Shown in pieces: positions 10,629-21,423 of a DNA stretch of 64,000 nt (position 1 is its first letter; every line of letters starts with the position of its first letter). A program made the translations under genes and the position numbers. The stretch comes from Halichondria panicea (Eukaryota > Porifera > Demospongiae > Suberitida > Halichondriidae). The stretch is taken from positions 8,821,122 through 8,885,121 of the forward strand of contig NC_087377.1 of NCBI RefSeq assembly GCF_963675165.1, read 5' to 3'. Under the pieces are notes generated by a model. The model was not told the origin of the DNA. It made no database searches and saw only the letters and a list, made by a program, of their open reading frames with translations.

Positions 10629-11296
10629 TAGCCTCGACCCCAGGCCGATCCGTCTCCAATTGAACGCTAGGTCGCCTACAGCAGGAAATACTTCCCAGAA
10701 GACACTTCTTTGGCAGTGGCAACCAAATCTTTGTCGATTCCTTTATTGCTACTGAGGATGGCAGCAGAAACACCTCTATTGTTTAGACTCCTGACCTGGT
10801 CAATCATGAGTCTCATGATGAGAGATACAAGGGGAGAGACAATTAACAAGAACAACACTTTTGTCAACAGGAGGAGCCTTGGTCCTACCTAGCTTGTAGT
10901 CCATTAAAAAGGGTAGCAACTGATATAGCAGAGAGACTTGCCATACCCCGTTGGGAACCAGATAAACACGTCCCTTCCCTCAAACAGGAGCTTGAGAGCC
11001 TGGGCCTGTTCTGCCATGAGAGTGAGGCCATCTTGCTTCAAACAAGACAACGCGTTGCATGCCATAGCTAGCTAGCTATAAATTGAGAACATGACACGGA
11101 GCTACATTACTGTAACTTTTACGGGAGTAAAATGCCTCTACGTACACCTTTAGTATTGCAGAAAAAAAGCAGGAAACAAAATGTAAAGAATCACTGCTTT
11201 TGTTTCCGGTTCCTGCCACGCCCAGATACAATCAATACCAGGCCGTATTTTTCAACTTCTTTCTATTAAAAAAAAATCGGCCTGGGACCGAGGCTA
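10629..11296. mobile_element. TAG...CTA foldback element, 668 bp, carrying a RecQ fragment
   Basis: Left end TAGCCTCGACCCCAGGCCGA, right end TCGGCCTGGGACCGAGGCTA. The 9-bp duplication GCTTTTGGT is exact (10620-10628 and 11297-11305). The interior holds minus-strand coding for the N-terminal lobe of a RecQ helicase (next entry) and a non-coding left part. It carries no transposase, so it must be mobilised from elsewhere. Confidence 0.9.
10676..11040 (-). pseudogene. RecQ-family helicase N-terminal fragment inside foldback element
   Basis: Read on the minus strand this segment gives LFEGRDVFIWFPTGYGKS, in which TGYGKS is a Walker A motif, followed after about 35 residues and a frame change by LLIVSPLVSL and DQVRSLNNRGVSAAIL, the motif Ia block of RecQ-type superfamily 2 helicases. 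The DEAH motif, later helicase motifs and the RQC region are absent. Frameshifts lie near 10850-10900. The fragment is bounded on both sides by the TAG...CTA ends and is therefore probably captured or retained transposon cargo rather than a host gene in place. Confidence 0.75.
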
Positions 11297-11411
11297 GCTT
11301 TTGGTAGTCATAAAATGGGGACGGGCATATGGCACGCCAAGTGTAACAAAAATAAATAGCGCTATAGGACGTCATAAAGTAAGGGAAAACGTCATGCATG
11401 CAAGACGTGCT

Positions 11412-12913
11412 GTTGGACACATTATTCATCACATCATCAAATGCCTTAGCAATTAACAGTTTGCTTTTCCTGCTATGCATAAACTCCACTTTAGCCGTCT
11501 TTGACTTTGATTCCAGTGATCCTGCTACAGTCTGCAGACACTGTTTCAGCTCAGCTAACGTCACTGTCAAGCCACCATACCACGTGGGTGTGCTATTATC
11601 TTGTACAAGTAGCTATGGTGATGAAGACACTCCAGCTGCCTTCTGCACTCGTTGTATTAGCATCAGTCTATCCAAACATGCGATAATTATAGATTAGATA
11701 CAGTCAGCACGCACATACCCATCTACGGTACACGGGTAATACTTGATTACAACACATAAACAACTATAGTACCTATAATAGAGCCTGGAAATAACATGTG
11801 AAGCCTGGTGATTCTACTAAACCACACCCAAACGTCATATCCGACCGTAATAAAACATACATTAAAAATATAGTTTGAGGCAGCCAGTACACGAATGGCC
11901 CATTTCAGGGCCACAGTATCTGTGCCAAACCAAATGGCCGGTATATCGAAATGGCCGTACTTTAGAGAGCTGGAATAGCGAGAGTTTACAGTATGTTATG
12001 TTATCGCTTCTATACTAATTAAAAAGCGAAACATAGATGAGATGAAAGTTCTTTTAAACAAGCAGAGCATATGCAATCCGTTCTTTCCTAGGTGCAGCGG
12101 GGTCGCGAGGGTAACAACGTTCATCTAGTGTGAGAGTGAATACTGTCCCCCGAACAAAATTCAGTAGTCGAATAATGTCCCTCCCTGCATGGTGAATTAT
12201 CAGCAGCAGAGATATTTGTTCCAACTGGTTTCTCCAACCAGAAAGAGTTGAATACTTTAAAGTGGAAAGAGGAAGTTTATTTAGACCCCTCAGGGCAGCA
12301 ACCATGCAGGAGTATAAAGCTGATGAGGATTGAGACTATTTCTCCAATTTCCCTGCATGGTTAATATTATGAGTGTAGTCAGTATAAACTTTGTTGCAGT
12401 CTGCAAATATTAACATCAATATTTACAACAGGACATGCACTGCTCACTATATAAGTTCGTATATCTTATAACCTCCGACGTTACAAATCTCTACATTCCA
12501 AGAACGGCACACTAAAATGCTGCAAGAGTCTCTCCCGGCAGATACGCTTTTCTCACTTCTTCCCCCCTCCCCCTGGGAAATGGTGTGGCTCCCAGACTAT
12601 TAAAAACGCCCGGATACGATCTAACCAATGGATACAATAGTATTTAAACTTAGCAATACCTGATTCTATTATCACACATGCACAGGTAACTCCAGGACAT
12701 CTCCCCTGCAGTATAATCTTGAAGGTGACCAGCAAGGTACAGCTAGCTAGCTTAGGAGCCAGACTGCACATAACAACAGGCCCTGCATGCACTGTGAGGG
12801 ACAAGTGGGGTCAAAGGTCACGCAGCCCGTTTGACATGCCCCCCGTGACGTCTTCATTTACTTCCTTTGTGTAATTAGACTGGTTGAATTTTGTTACAAA
12901 CGGCGTGCCATAG
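11412..12913. mobile_element. Insert in the left copy with an inverted CTATGGCACGCC terminus
   Basis: The right copy runs directly through the GACGTGCTG repeat region, whereas here 1.5 kb intervenes. The insert ends TTTGTTACAAACGGCGTGCC followed by ATAG, which is the transposon's own terminal motif in the opposite orientation, so it may be a non-autonomous relative. It contains exon-like minus-strand stretches at about 11403-11615 (LTVTLAELKQCLQTVAG..., AG acceptor before it) and 12054-12305 (GRDIIRLLNFVRGTVFTL). I do not recognise these proteins. 12306-12900 shows nothing else. Confidence 0.45.
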
Positions 12914-12999
12914 ACAAGACGTGCTGTAACGTTACAAGACGTGCTGTAATCGAGTGCGAGGCTCAAGGTCAAAAGGTGACTGGGTGTTCATTAATTAAA

Positions 13000-14695
13000 A
13001 TGGTTGATCAAAGAGCTGGAGCTGGAGATCGAGTGTGGGGATGGGAAACATTTCTCCAAGAAATGGAGACTTTCCTTACTACGGTAGATAGAGAAATCGA
13101 TTATACTCAGTCTACTAGTTATGCCCAGTTCGTTATTGAGAGGTTTGAGGTTTGTATACATGCTCTATCTTCCCTTCGTGTACAAATTGAAGATGATGGC
13201 GATGATGAGACGATTGAAGTTTGCACGGCATTGAAGGAAATAATGGACAGTTGTGTGTTGCTCAAGACAATGTGGTACACTCGACTTGATGAGTTGGATG
13301 CACACACAGACGGAGGCTACCAAGTTCCCCAGGTTGCTAGGAGAGTAGGACGTGGCCGTCCCCAGCTATTTATTTGTCAAGACCAGTTGGAATACCTATG
13401 TAGTTTAAATTTCACTTGGACTGAGATTAGTAAACTATTGGGTGTCTCTCGAATGACTATCTATAGAAGAAGAGGGGAGTTCGGCATTCTAGATGTTCAT
13501 AGTGCTGCAAGAAGTATAAGTGACAGTGATCTACGTACAAAGCTCCAACAGGTGCGTCGAGAAATGCCAAATATGGGAGAGACACTGGTGATTGGGCGAC
13601 TACGGTCATTGGGATATGCTGTCACTAGACAAAGGGTGCGTAATGCTATCCACGCAACCGATCCCCTGAATGCAGCTCTGAGATGGAGAGGAATCCTCAC
13701 TGCTCGGCGCCCTTACTCTGTTCCCTCGCCCAACTCTCTATGGCACATGGGTAAGTCATATATAGGTGTTGTGTGACCAGGTTTATGGTTAATGTGTGTC
13801 AATTAAGTTTTAGATAAAGGAGCCCAGATGTGTGTACATGCATGTATATAGGTTGGAGCCTTATTATTATAGTAGTAGCAAGACTTGTGTATACAATACA
13901 TGCATACTAATCATATCTTGTATTCGTACAGATGGCCACCACAAGCTTGTGAGATGGGGCATGGTAACGCACGGGGCTATTGACGGATATAGCAGACTCG
14001 TCGTGTTTCTTCGCTGTAGCAATAATAACACTGCCGAAACAGTTTATAATCTCTTCCTTTCAGCTGTCCAACGGTTTGGACTACCGTTAAGAATGCGATC
14101 TGACTACGGTGGTGAAAATTATCGTGTAGCAGCACATATGCTAGAGAGTAGAGGATATGACCGCAACAGCATGATAACTGGCAGTTCCGTGCACAACCAG
14201 CGGATTGAGCGCCTCTGGCGCGATATGCATCGTTGCGTAACAGTGATATTTTACAAGTTATTCTATTACCTAGAGCAACATGGTTACTTGGATCCTGATA
14301 ACATGTTTCATCGGTATTGTTTACAGTACGTCTATCTTCCACGTATCAACCAGTCACTGAAAGTATTTATGGAGGGTTGGAACTGTCATGGGGTTCGAAC
14401 GGAACACAATCTAACACCACATCAATTATTTGTGCGGGGAGCACTTCAAATGCAGAGAAGAGGACTTCAAGCCCTAGACTTTTTCGAACATATTGATGAA
14501 ATGTATGGTGTAGACGAAGAAATCAGTACGGGTGATGACGATTACACAGTTCGTATACCCCCAATTGGTCTTGCATTGTCTGATGAGAATATGGCTTTGT
14601 TGAAGGAAAGAGTAAATCCTCTGGCAGACAGCGATAATTTTGGGATAGAACTGTATGTTGAAACACTTACTTTTTTACGTACTTTGATTAACTGA
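13000..14695 (+). CDS. DDE integrase-core transposase, left copy (two exons: 13000-13750, 13932-14695)
   Basis: Predicted 504 residues, start MVDQRAGAG; an intron of 181 bp with GT-AG ends splits the codon for the first catalytic Asp. Residues about 1-120 are variable and partly helical. A helix-turn-helix follows (FTWTEISKLLGVSRMTIYRR), then the integrase core: D251 in DGHHKL, D308 in MRSDYGGEN and E343 in HNQRIERLW, giving DD35E-like spacing. This resembles the integrase core domain proteins (rve-like) that are abundant in sponges, cnidarians and fish. It would cut and join element ends in the nucleus. All catalytic residues and the frame are intact. It differs from the copy at 21424-23119 by about two residues. 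Convergent with the HECT-like gene. Exact transposon superfamily unknown. Confidence 0.85.
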
Positions 14696-14767
14696 GATTT
14701 GTTAATGAATGTGCAGTGCGTAATGCCAGTAATAATTACAAATTTATATCCAAGTTGAATGATGGTA

Positions 14768-14915
14768 CAGTGCATGGAACCCCTCTATAACGGACACCTT
14801 TAATTGGAGAACAAAAAGTTTTGGCCGTTGTTAAGGGGTTGTTTTGTATGCAAACTTTTGGGACCTGGGTGTCTGGCCGTTATGTCGCAGTTGGCCGTTA
14901 AGAGGGGTTCCACTG
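14768..14915. mobile_element. CAGTG...CACTG MITE between transposase and HECT genes, left copy
   Basis: Ends CAGTGCATGGAACCCCTCT and AGAGGGGTTCCACTG, TA flanks at 14766-14767 and 14916-14917. Internal phrases GGCCGTT repeat in inverted orientation. Present at the matching place in the right copy (21204-21351), so it was inserted before the duplication. Tc1/mariner-like by its ends. Confidence 0.8.
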
Positions 14916-15636
14916 TATATAATTTTTATCATTTATGTTAATGAATGTCTGTCAGATGCAGGTACACATAATTATATAGACACACTATAAAGAGTATGAC
15001 TAATATTATAGTAGTACTGCCAATACACAATGTTAGGACGTATATTATTATTATACTGGAATAGGTTGCAAGTACGTAGCCACTGTATATACACTTGGTA
15101 GATATTGTCATATAGTTTTACAGATGCTGTTTGTTAGTCTGAGTCAAATTTCTCATTGGCTTGTGGCACCGTCTTCAATTATACCTGAATCCGGATAGAA
15201 AAACATTTGCAATGTGAAAAATTGCTACAATCCTATGTACAACCTACTGATTCATATAGCATTTGAACGTGGAACATTTGTGGAACAATCATAATTATTA
15301 CATGCATGCTTGCAACATGATAATCATAAGCTCATGCAGATAACTATATAATTATATCTTCACTGTGACAAATGCAAGCACATGCATGTACTACTTGCAT
15401 GCATGTATAGAAGGTCTTGCTAATTTTGCATTCATAAGTTATAGGTGTTATATATAACAATTCTCCTGGGACCAAAGCTTGCATGCTTTTTATTGGACCT
15501 ATATACCTACATCACTCAGTAATACAAAAATCACAGCGATGAATGCTTTACAATACAATAACATCGTCATAAAGGTAATAATTATGGCCAAAAAACATTG
15601 ACAGACATGCATGCAGTGTTATCAATATTGCAAACG

Positions 15637-15913
15637 TCAATAGCTGTCCATTCTCCACAAGTACTCGCTTGACAAACAAGCTCGGAACTCAGAAACAAAC
15701 ACTTGGTATGAAGGGTATGTTGAGGATAGAATCAGGGATGGTGCACAGGTGAGGGCAATGGGTCTACGTGAAGAACCGGTAAGAGCATTAAATTCTAGAG
15801 ATATTTTCGAAGAGGAACACACCGAGCTGCCAGTAACGAAGCGCAGAAAAGTTCGCAATTCATCCAGTCCCATATTTCCTATAAATTGACGCAGATAACC
15901 TAAAACCCTATTC
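15637..15913 (-). pseudogene. HECT-like C-lobe fragment, left copy
   Basis: The minus frame encodes the same last ~90 residues as the gene at 19271-20164 (LGYLRQFIGNMGLDELRTFL to the stop after WRMDSY), with no amino-acid difference seen. It ends abruptly at about 15913 where CCCTAT continues into unrelated sequence instead of the rest of the HECT frame. It keeps the candidate catalytic Cys (ALTCAPSL) but lacks the N-lobe, so it cannot be functional alone. Confidence 0.75.
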
Positions 15914-15936
15914 ACATGTATTTTACACATAGTTAT

Positions 15937-16060
15937 GTGGAAGGTCTTGCTAATTTGATATGCTATCATTATAATAGCTGTTTTATAACAATTCTGCCTT
16001 TATACACATGTATATATACCAACCAAAGCTCACATGCACAGTATTTTGATTTTATAGGAC
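15937..16060. repeat. Diverged copy of the HECT 3'-flank sequence
   Basis: GAAGGTCTTGCTAATTTG, ATAACAATTCT and TATAGGACCTAC follow in the same order as at 15408-15500. The two are clearly related but diverged, so this is an older duplicate next to the young one. 16060-16400 shows nothing else. Confidence 0.5.
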
Positions 16061-16403
16061 CTACTGAGTGTTCTACGTAATTATATAACCAGCGTGCTGT
16101 CCACAAACTGTTCTCTTGCAGATGATATAAGGGGTTGTATGGGATAAATATGTAAGAGTGTATGGATTGGTAAGTGTATAAAAACATGATAGTGACGATC
16201 AAAACGGATGCAGTTAAATTGCAAATGGGTTGTTTTCCACAATAATTATCAACAATTTGAACGAACACTGGACAGTCTTGATCAAGTTTCTAAAGGATGA
16301 CGGCTGGCTTTTACCATCCACTCTTATCCAATTTGCTCTAATAGGAACAATTGTCGTGCAACAATATACATAACAAATTAAAAATTCCGATAATTAATAG
16401 TAT

Positions 16404-16609
16404 CAAGGGCTTATAAAAGAAGAGAGGGCATGCAACTCACTTAGCTAGCAGAGTTCAAACGTGGGCGGAGGAATGTGTGCATTTGCATGCAGTGCTAAAA
16501 ATAGAAATGTCTATTTTTAGTATTTCATGCACAGTCATGCACATTTATCCGCCCACGTTTGAATTCTGCTCTTGGAGTTGCATGCCCTCTCTTCTTTTAT
16601 ACGCCCTTG
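16404..16609. mobile_element. Foldback MITE, 206 bp, CAAGGGC ends, 7-bp TSD
   Basis: Ends CAAGGGCTTATAAAAGAAG and CTTCTTTTATACGCCCTTG. The flank ATAGTAT is repeated exactly at 16397-16403 and 16610-16616. The arms (GAGAGGGCATGCAACTC and an inverted match) surround a central hairpin with CTATTTTTAG. A related copy lies at about 33704-33890. Confidence 0.85.
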
Positions 16610-16619
16610 ATAGTATTAC

Positions 16620-17735
16620 GTACATAAGTACATAACAGCCAGCTGTATAGGTATAGTCTTCACAGTCATGTAATAACAACTTACCTACAGCTTCTTTTTG
16701 CAACTCCGGGCCTATACTCAGTGAGGCTACTGAATCACCCGGGGAGTATACACATGCACACAGTTATTCTTGCCCGTTGGTATGTGGTTAGGTATATATG
16801 CAGTGGTTTATAACTGTGCTACATGCAGAACCTGCTTTTACATAGGAATGATATATACGTCATGTATAGGGAATCATATACATGCATGTATAGGGAATCA
16901 TATATATACAGATCCCTGTGGTTAGGGATGTTGATGCATGCATGTATGTTTTTCACATGCTTTTCATGTATATATCACTTGTTTACATACGTAAAATCTA
17001 TTTTCTTGCCATGGCCATACATGCAGCTGCAATTTAAAACTTCTTTGTCATTGCAGCATATAGAGCTTGAGTAACACATTTAGAATGAGTTATATAGACT
17101 ATATCGATGTTTAGAAAGGACCCTTTTCATCAGAGAGGCACCTTCAGGGGCATGCATGCATGATCTCTCTTGAGTAGCCAACATGTATATAGTCTAGATT
17201 AAGAATTCATTCTCAACTCTATAACTTATGTATATACTCTTTGTTCTCAGTATGCCTTTTTATTGCTGTCATATAGCAACTGGCAATAAAATCATTATTG
17301 ACCAATCACTCGGTTTGTATGGATACACTGAATTCTACCCTCCGGTATCATGCACCTGGACTAACATCCAGACGCTCCTGCATGTCCAAAGTAATCCCCC
17401 ATGATGGAACATATATATAGCACTGCAGTAGCTGGTGACGTTTAACAAGAGTCCAACTGTAATTGCTGAACGAGTTTGAACGTACGTTTGGCCTAATATA
17501 TATAGCTATACACTGACCAAACCTATATACAAGAGCATGGTTACATTTACCCCACTTGATACCCCATGCATGCATGCAGGGAGTTGCAACTAACACTATA
17601 CAAGGATATAAAAATAATATACTGTCACAAAAAGCACATGCGTGCATGTCTTAACTATATCATGCAGGCATGCATGCATGCATGTATACATTATATACAT
17701 GCAGAGTATTTTACACCATAATTATATATAATTAT
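16620..17735. other. Intergenic stretch, no gene recognised
   Basis: AT-rich with many CATGCATG runs and short local palindromes (for example around 17083-17215, where ATAGTCTA-type phrases mirror each other). No splice-consistent coding or recognised domain on either strand. Confidence 0.5.
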
Positions 17736-18196
17736 AGCGGGTAAATTTGGCAATTTTCATTTGACGATGTTGCATGGAACAGCGCCCTATATAATATTAT
17801 ATGAACCTTGTGAGTTCGCATACACTCAATGCCTTTAATACTGCAAATCTTTGAGCATGCGCAATTAAAAAGGCTGCAGTAACACGCAGCGCGGGAACAA
17901 ATATCTGGACAGCGATTTAGTAAATCAGGACACCGATTTAGTAAAGCGTGAGACCGGTACGTGAGACCGCTTTAATTATAGTAGTGGGACACTGATATAG
18001 TGAAATAGTGAAGTGCATGACGTGGATTAGACATGCAGTTTTTACACATGGTGTTTTGACACAAACGACACTCCATAGTATACTACGGCACGGCATTATT
18101 AACCACGTGGGATATACTGGGCATTGGCGATTTTTAATTTTTGGTGACCCTCATGCATGCACCTTCATTCGCCAAATCGACAATTACCCACTATAA
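17736..18196. mobile_element. Degenerate foldback element, TAGCGGGTAAATTTGGC ends
   Basis: Left TAGCGGGTAAATTTGGCAAT and right CGCCAAATCGACAATTACCC with CACTATAATTATAT mark an eroded member of the CCGTATA family with a GGCAA subterminal type, like the intact element at 37045-37649. Interior non-coding. 18200-19250 has a few short open frames (for example 18413-18673) that I do not recognise. Confidence 0.45.
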
Positions 18197-19270
18197 TTAT
18201 ATATACAGTATATATGTATACATGTGCACACTTACTCAATGATCAGTCTTGGTGCATGCATGCATCAGATAGTGCATTTTGGGGGCATCAGTATATAGAG
18301 CTCACAAAAGGCTATTGAAGGGTTTTTGAGGTAAGCAACTTCATCTGAGTGTCGAGATCTGGGGAAAATAGATGGTCTGTGATTTCCAGCATGAGAAGGT
18401 AATTGCTCCAATGTGGGTTATCTTCAGGAACAAATTGGGCCACCATGCATGAAAGGAAACAGGCGGCTCAGTAACCATGCACGACTGCATGCTGAAGGTA
18501 AATGCAAATCAATACCTTTTCTTTTGTTTCAGCTACTGTGGAAAAACACTGACGACAAGGCGGTCTGTATATGCACTCGCTCCTTCCTTAAGCCTCCCAT
18601 AAATGAACTAGCAGGATTATCATTGCATGCTAGCAACCATTGGTCAACCACTTCAGAGTGCCAAAAACTCTGAGGGGTTCACTCCCATGTATACCCACCA
18701 CTTCTACTATACTGATTATCATTGACCCTGCATGCCCCACACTATTCCTACACTATTCGGAATTTCCAATATAATATTAATTGACTGAGTCCTATACACT
18801 ATTACTTTAATTCATCGTCCTAACACTATATATAATCTGCAGCTATAATAATTATTGCACGAGAACATAATTATAACATCAAATCTATATAAGGTATAGG
18901 GGTGGGCACATTATCATACTGGTATAATGATGGGCACACTTTCGACAGCACTGCCAAACATGATTCTACAGTTACTGTAGCACAGTGACATTCTGCACAC
19001 ATGCATGGTTGAGACGATTTTTGTAGATTCAATTGTAAGCATGTAGTGTAGTCACTCTGTGATGTTACATTATTTTTCATGGTTGAAATCACTGAAATGG
19101 GTTTGAGCATATAGCACTTTTTCAAAAGTATTGCAAAGCATAATTATATTGGGAACATTTCTGAACATAATAAATGATGGCCATTTCTGCAGCTTGCCAA
19201 TTGTTGGAGTAGCCTGACCACAGCATGCATTCCTTCCTCACTAAATTGTAACACTTTTTGCTTCTGCAAA

Positions 19271-20164
19271 TTGTCGAGGGACATGTATTCAGCATTTTAT
19301 GAATCTGCCTATGAGCGTCTCTTTGATGGTAGCTCACTCTTGTGTCCTGTAGTCCACCCTGAAATGGATAAAGCGTGTCTCTCCACCTTTGGTCTTGTAC
19401 TTTCACATTCGTACATAATGTCAGGAATTCTTCCGATTCGGATTGCCTTCCCTTGTTTAGTTCAATCTCTGCTAGGAACTTCCGTCTCATTAAGTGATAC
19501 TGTTCTTTTGGAGTCATTCATCGATAGTGTAAGTATTCACGAGGCAGGTATTCTTAAGGAAGCTATGGCTGTGGTTGGACAGCAAGTTCCTGTGTTTTCT
19601 TCTGAAATCAAATGCGAATTAATATCACTGTTCAGTCGATACAATAGCAGACAAGTGCCTACCCCAAATAGTTTAAAGCAGATGGTGGTAAACTTGGCTA
19701 GGTACGAGTTTGTTTCAAAGCCTGCTGCTGCTTTGTCTCTTATCCATTGCGGAGTGCCTGAGCAACACCAAGTGTTCTGGGATAACATGATGGTTGATGG
19801 TCTTCGAATGCTTTACTGGGCACTGAGTGTGTCTTCTGCCATGGTGTTGAAGATGCTCGAGGAAGCTGAAGGTGGTGATCAATCCCAAGATAGGGTTTTA
19901 GGTTATCTGCGTCAATTTATAGGAAATATGGGACTGGATGAATTGCGAACTTTTCTGCGCTTCGTTACTGGCAGCTCGGTGTGTTCCTCCTCAAAAATAT
20001 CTCTTGAATTTAACGCTCTTACGGGTTCTTCACGTAGACCCATTGCCCTCACCTGTGCACCATCCCTGATTCTATCCTCAACATACCCTTCATACCAAGT
20101 GTTTGTTTCTGAGTTCCGAGCTTGTTTGTCAAGCGAGTACTTATGGAGAATGGACAGCTATTGA
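19271..20164 (+). CDS. HECT-type E3 ubiquitin-ligase-like protein of the transposon, right copy (3' exon)
   Basis: An open frame of 297 codons that continues upstream of the first Met to a possible AG acceptor near 19256, so the true start probably lies in an earlier exon. The sequence reads as a HECT domain. An N-lobe-like part comes first (MYSAFYESAYERLFDG, LSHSYIMSGILPIRIAFP, LESFIDSVSIHE), then a C-lobe (LDELRTFLRFVTGSS) and RRPIALTCAPSLILSSTYPS with a Cys at the place of the catalytic thioester Cys. HECT ligases accept ubiquitin on this Cys and pass it to a substrate Lys. It lies tail-to-tail with the transposase gene, about 1.26 kb apart, and the pair is duplicated as a unit, so I infer it is transposon cargo. 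The hallmark FNRL-type context is weak, so activity is uncertain. Confidence 0.7.
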   Translation: MSRDMYSAFYESAYERLFDGSSLLCPVVHPEMDKACLSTFGLVLSHSYIMSGILPIRIAFPCLVQSLLGTSVSLSDTVLLESFIDSVSIHEAGILKEAMAVVGQQVPVFSSEIKCELISLFSRYNSRQVPTPNSLKQMVVNLARYEFVSKPAAALSLIHCGVPEQHQVFWDNMMVDGLRMLYWALSVSSAMVLKMLEEAEGGDQSQDRVLGYLRQFIGNMGLDELRTFLRFVTGSSVCSSSKISLEFNALTGSSRRPIALTCAPSLILSSTYPSYQVFVSEFRACLSSEYLWRMDSY

Positions 20165-20174
20165 CGTTTGCAAT

Positions 20175-20318
20175 ATTGATAACACTGCATGCATGTCTGT
20201 CAATGTTTTTTGGCCATAATTATTACCTTTATGACGATGTTATATTATTGATAACACTGCATGCATGTCTGTCAATGTTTTTTGGCCATAATTATTACCT
20301 TTATGACGATGTTATTGT
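20175..20318. repeat. 72-bp tandem duplication after the HECT gene
   Basis: ATTGATAACACTGCATGCAT begins copies at 20175 and 20247. The left transposon copy has this sequence once (15560-15635), so the duplication happened after the two copies separated. Confidence 0.85.
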
Positions 20319-20730
20319 ATTGTAAAGCATTCATCGCTGTGATTTTTGTATTACTGAGTGATGTAGGTATATAGGTACAATAAAAAGCATGCAAACTTTG
20401 GAGAATTGTTATATATAACACCTATAACTTATGAATGCAAAATTAGCAAGACCTTCTATACATGCATGTGCTTGCATTTGTCACAGTGAAGATATAATTA
20501 TATAGTTATCTGCATGAGCTTAACATGATTATCATGTTGCAAGCATGCATGTAATAATTATGATTGTTCCACAAATGTTCCACGTTCAAATGCTATATGG
20601 TTGTACATAGGATTGTAGCAATTTTTCACATTGCAAATGTTTTTCTATCCGGATTCAGGTATAATTGAAGACGGTGCCACAAGCCAATGAGAAATTTGAC
20701 TCAGACTAACAAACAGCATCTGTAAAACTA

Positions 20731-21000
20731 CCGTATAGCGGGTATATTTCGAGGGTATAAATTTTCGCGGATAGACCTCTACAAAGGATTTCGCGGATTT
20801 TATTTTCGTGGTCTGAGTTCCAGCCTTTTGGCGCATGCGCACATCAACATGCAGCTGTACCTCCACACCGTGGTCAATAATACTGAACACGCCTACATTT
20901 TAATAAGATGTAAATTTTCGTGGGTAAAAATTTTCGCGGTACAGGCTCAATCCGCGAAAACCGCGAACATTTATACCCTCGAAATATACCCGCTATACGG
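20731..21000. mobile_element. CCGTATAGCGGGTA MITE, 270 bp, with empty site in the left copy
   Basis: Ends CCGTATAGCGGGTATATTTC and GAAATATACCCGCTATACGG, with TA on both sides. In the left transposon copy the same position (15111-15114) reads TATA without the element, so the insertion duplicated TA and is younger than the duplication. Confidence 0.95.
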
Positions 21001-21203
21001 TATATGACAATATCTACCAAGTGTATATACAGTGGCTACGTACTTGCAACCTATTCCAGTATAATAATAATAATTATACGTCCTAACATTGTGTATTGGC
21101 AGTACTACTATAATATTAGTCATACTCTTTATAGTGTGTCTATATAATTATGTGTACCTGCATCTGACAGACATTCATTAACATAAATGATAAAAATTAT
21201 ATA

Positions 21204-21351
21204 CAGTGGAACCCCTCTTAACGGCCAACTGCGACATAACGGCCAGACACCCAGGTCCCAAAAGTTTGCATACAAAACAACCCCTTAACAACGGCCAAAA
21301 CTTTTTGTTCTCCAATTAAAGGTGTCCGTTATAGAGGGGTTCCATGCACTG
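21204..21351. mobile_element. CAGTG...CACTG MITE, right copy
   Basis: Inverted counterpart of 14768-14915 with TA flanks (21202-21203, 21352-21353). Same position relative to the transposase stop codon. Confidence 0.8.
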
Positions 21352-21423
21352 TACCATCATTCAACTTGGATATAAATTTGTAATTATTACTGGCATTACG
21401 CACTGCACATTCATTAACAAATC

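Larger units (their letters stand above)
11328..15913 (+). mobile_element. Left copy of DDE-integrase/HECT transposon (3'-truncated in HECT gene)
   Basis: This block is the inverted counterpart of 19880-23298. It starts TATGGCACGCCAAGTGTAAC at about 11328 (right copy ends GGCGTGCCATAG at 23298), contains a transposase gene on the plus strand and the 3' end of a HECT-like gene on the minus strand, and loses homology with the right copy at about 15913, inside the HECT reading frame. The two copies are almost identical by eye. Differences: this copy contains an extra 1.5-kb insert (11412-12913) and lacks the MITE and the 72-bp duplication present in the right copy. Downstream of the break (15937-16060) a diverged version of the HECT 3' flank recurs, so an older relative lies beside it. 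Confidence 0.75.
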
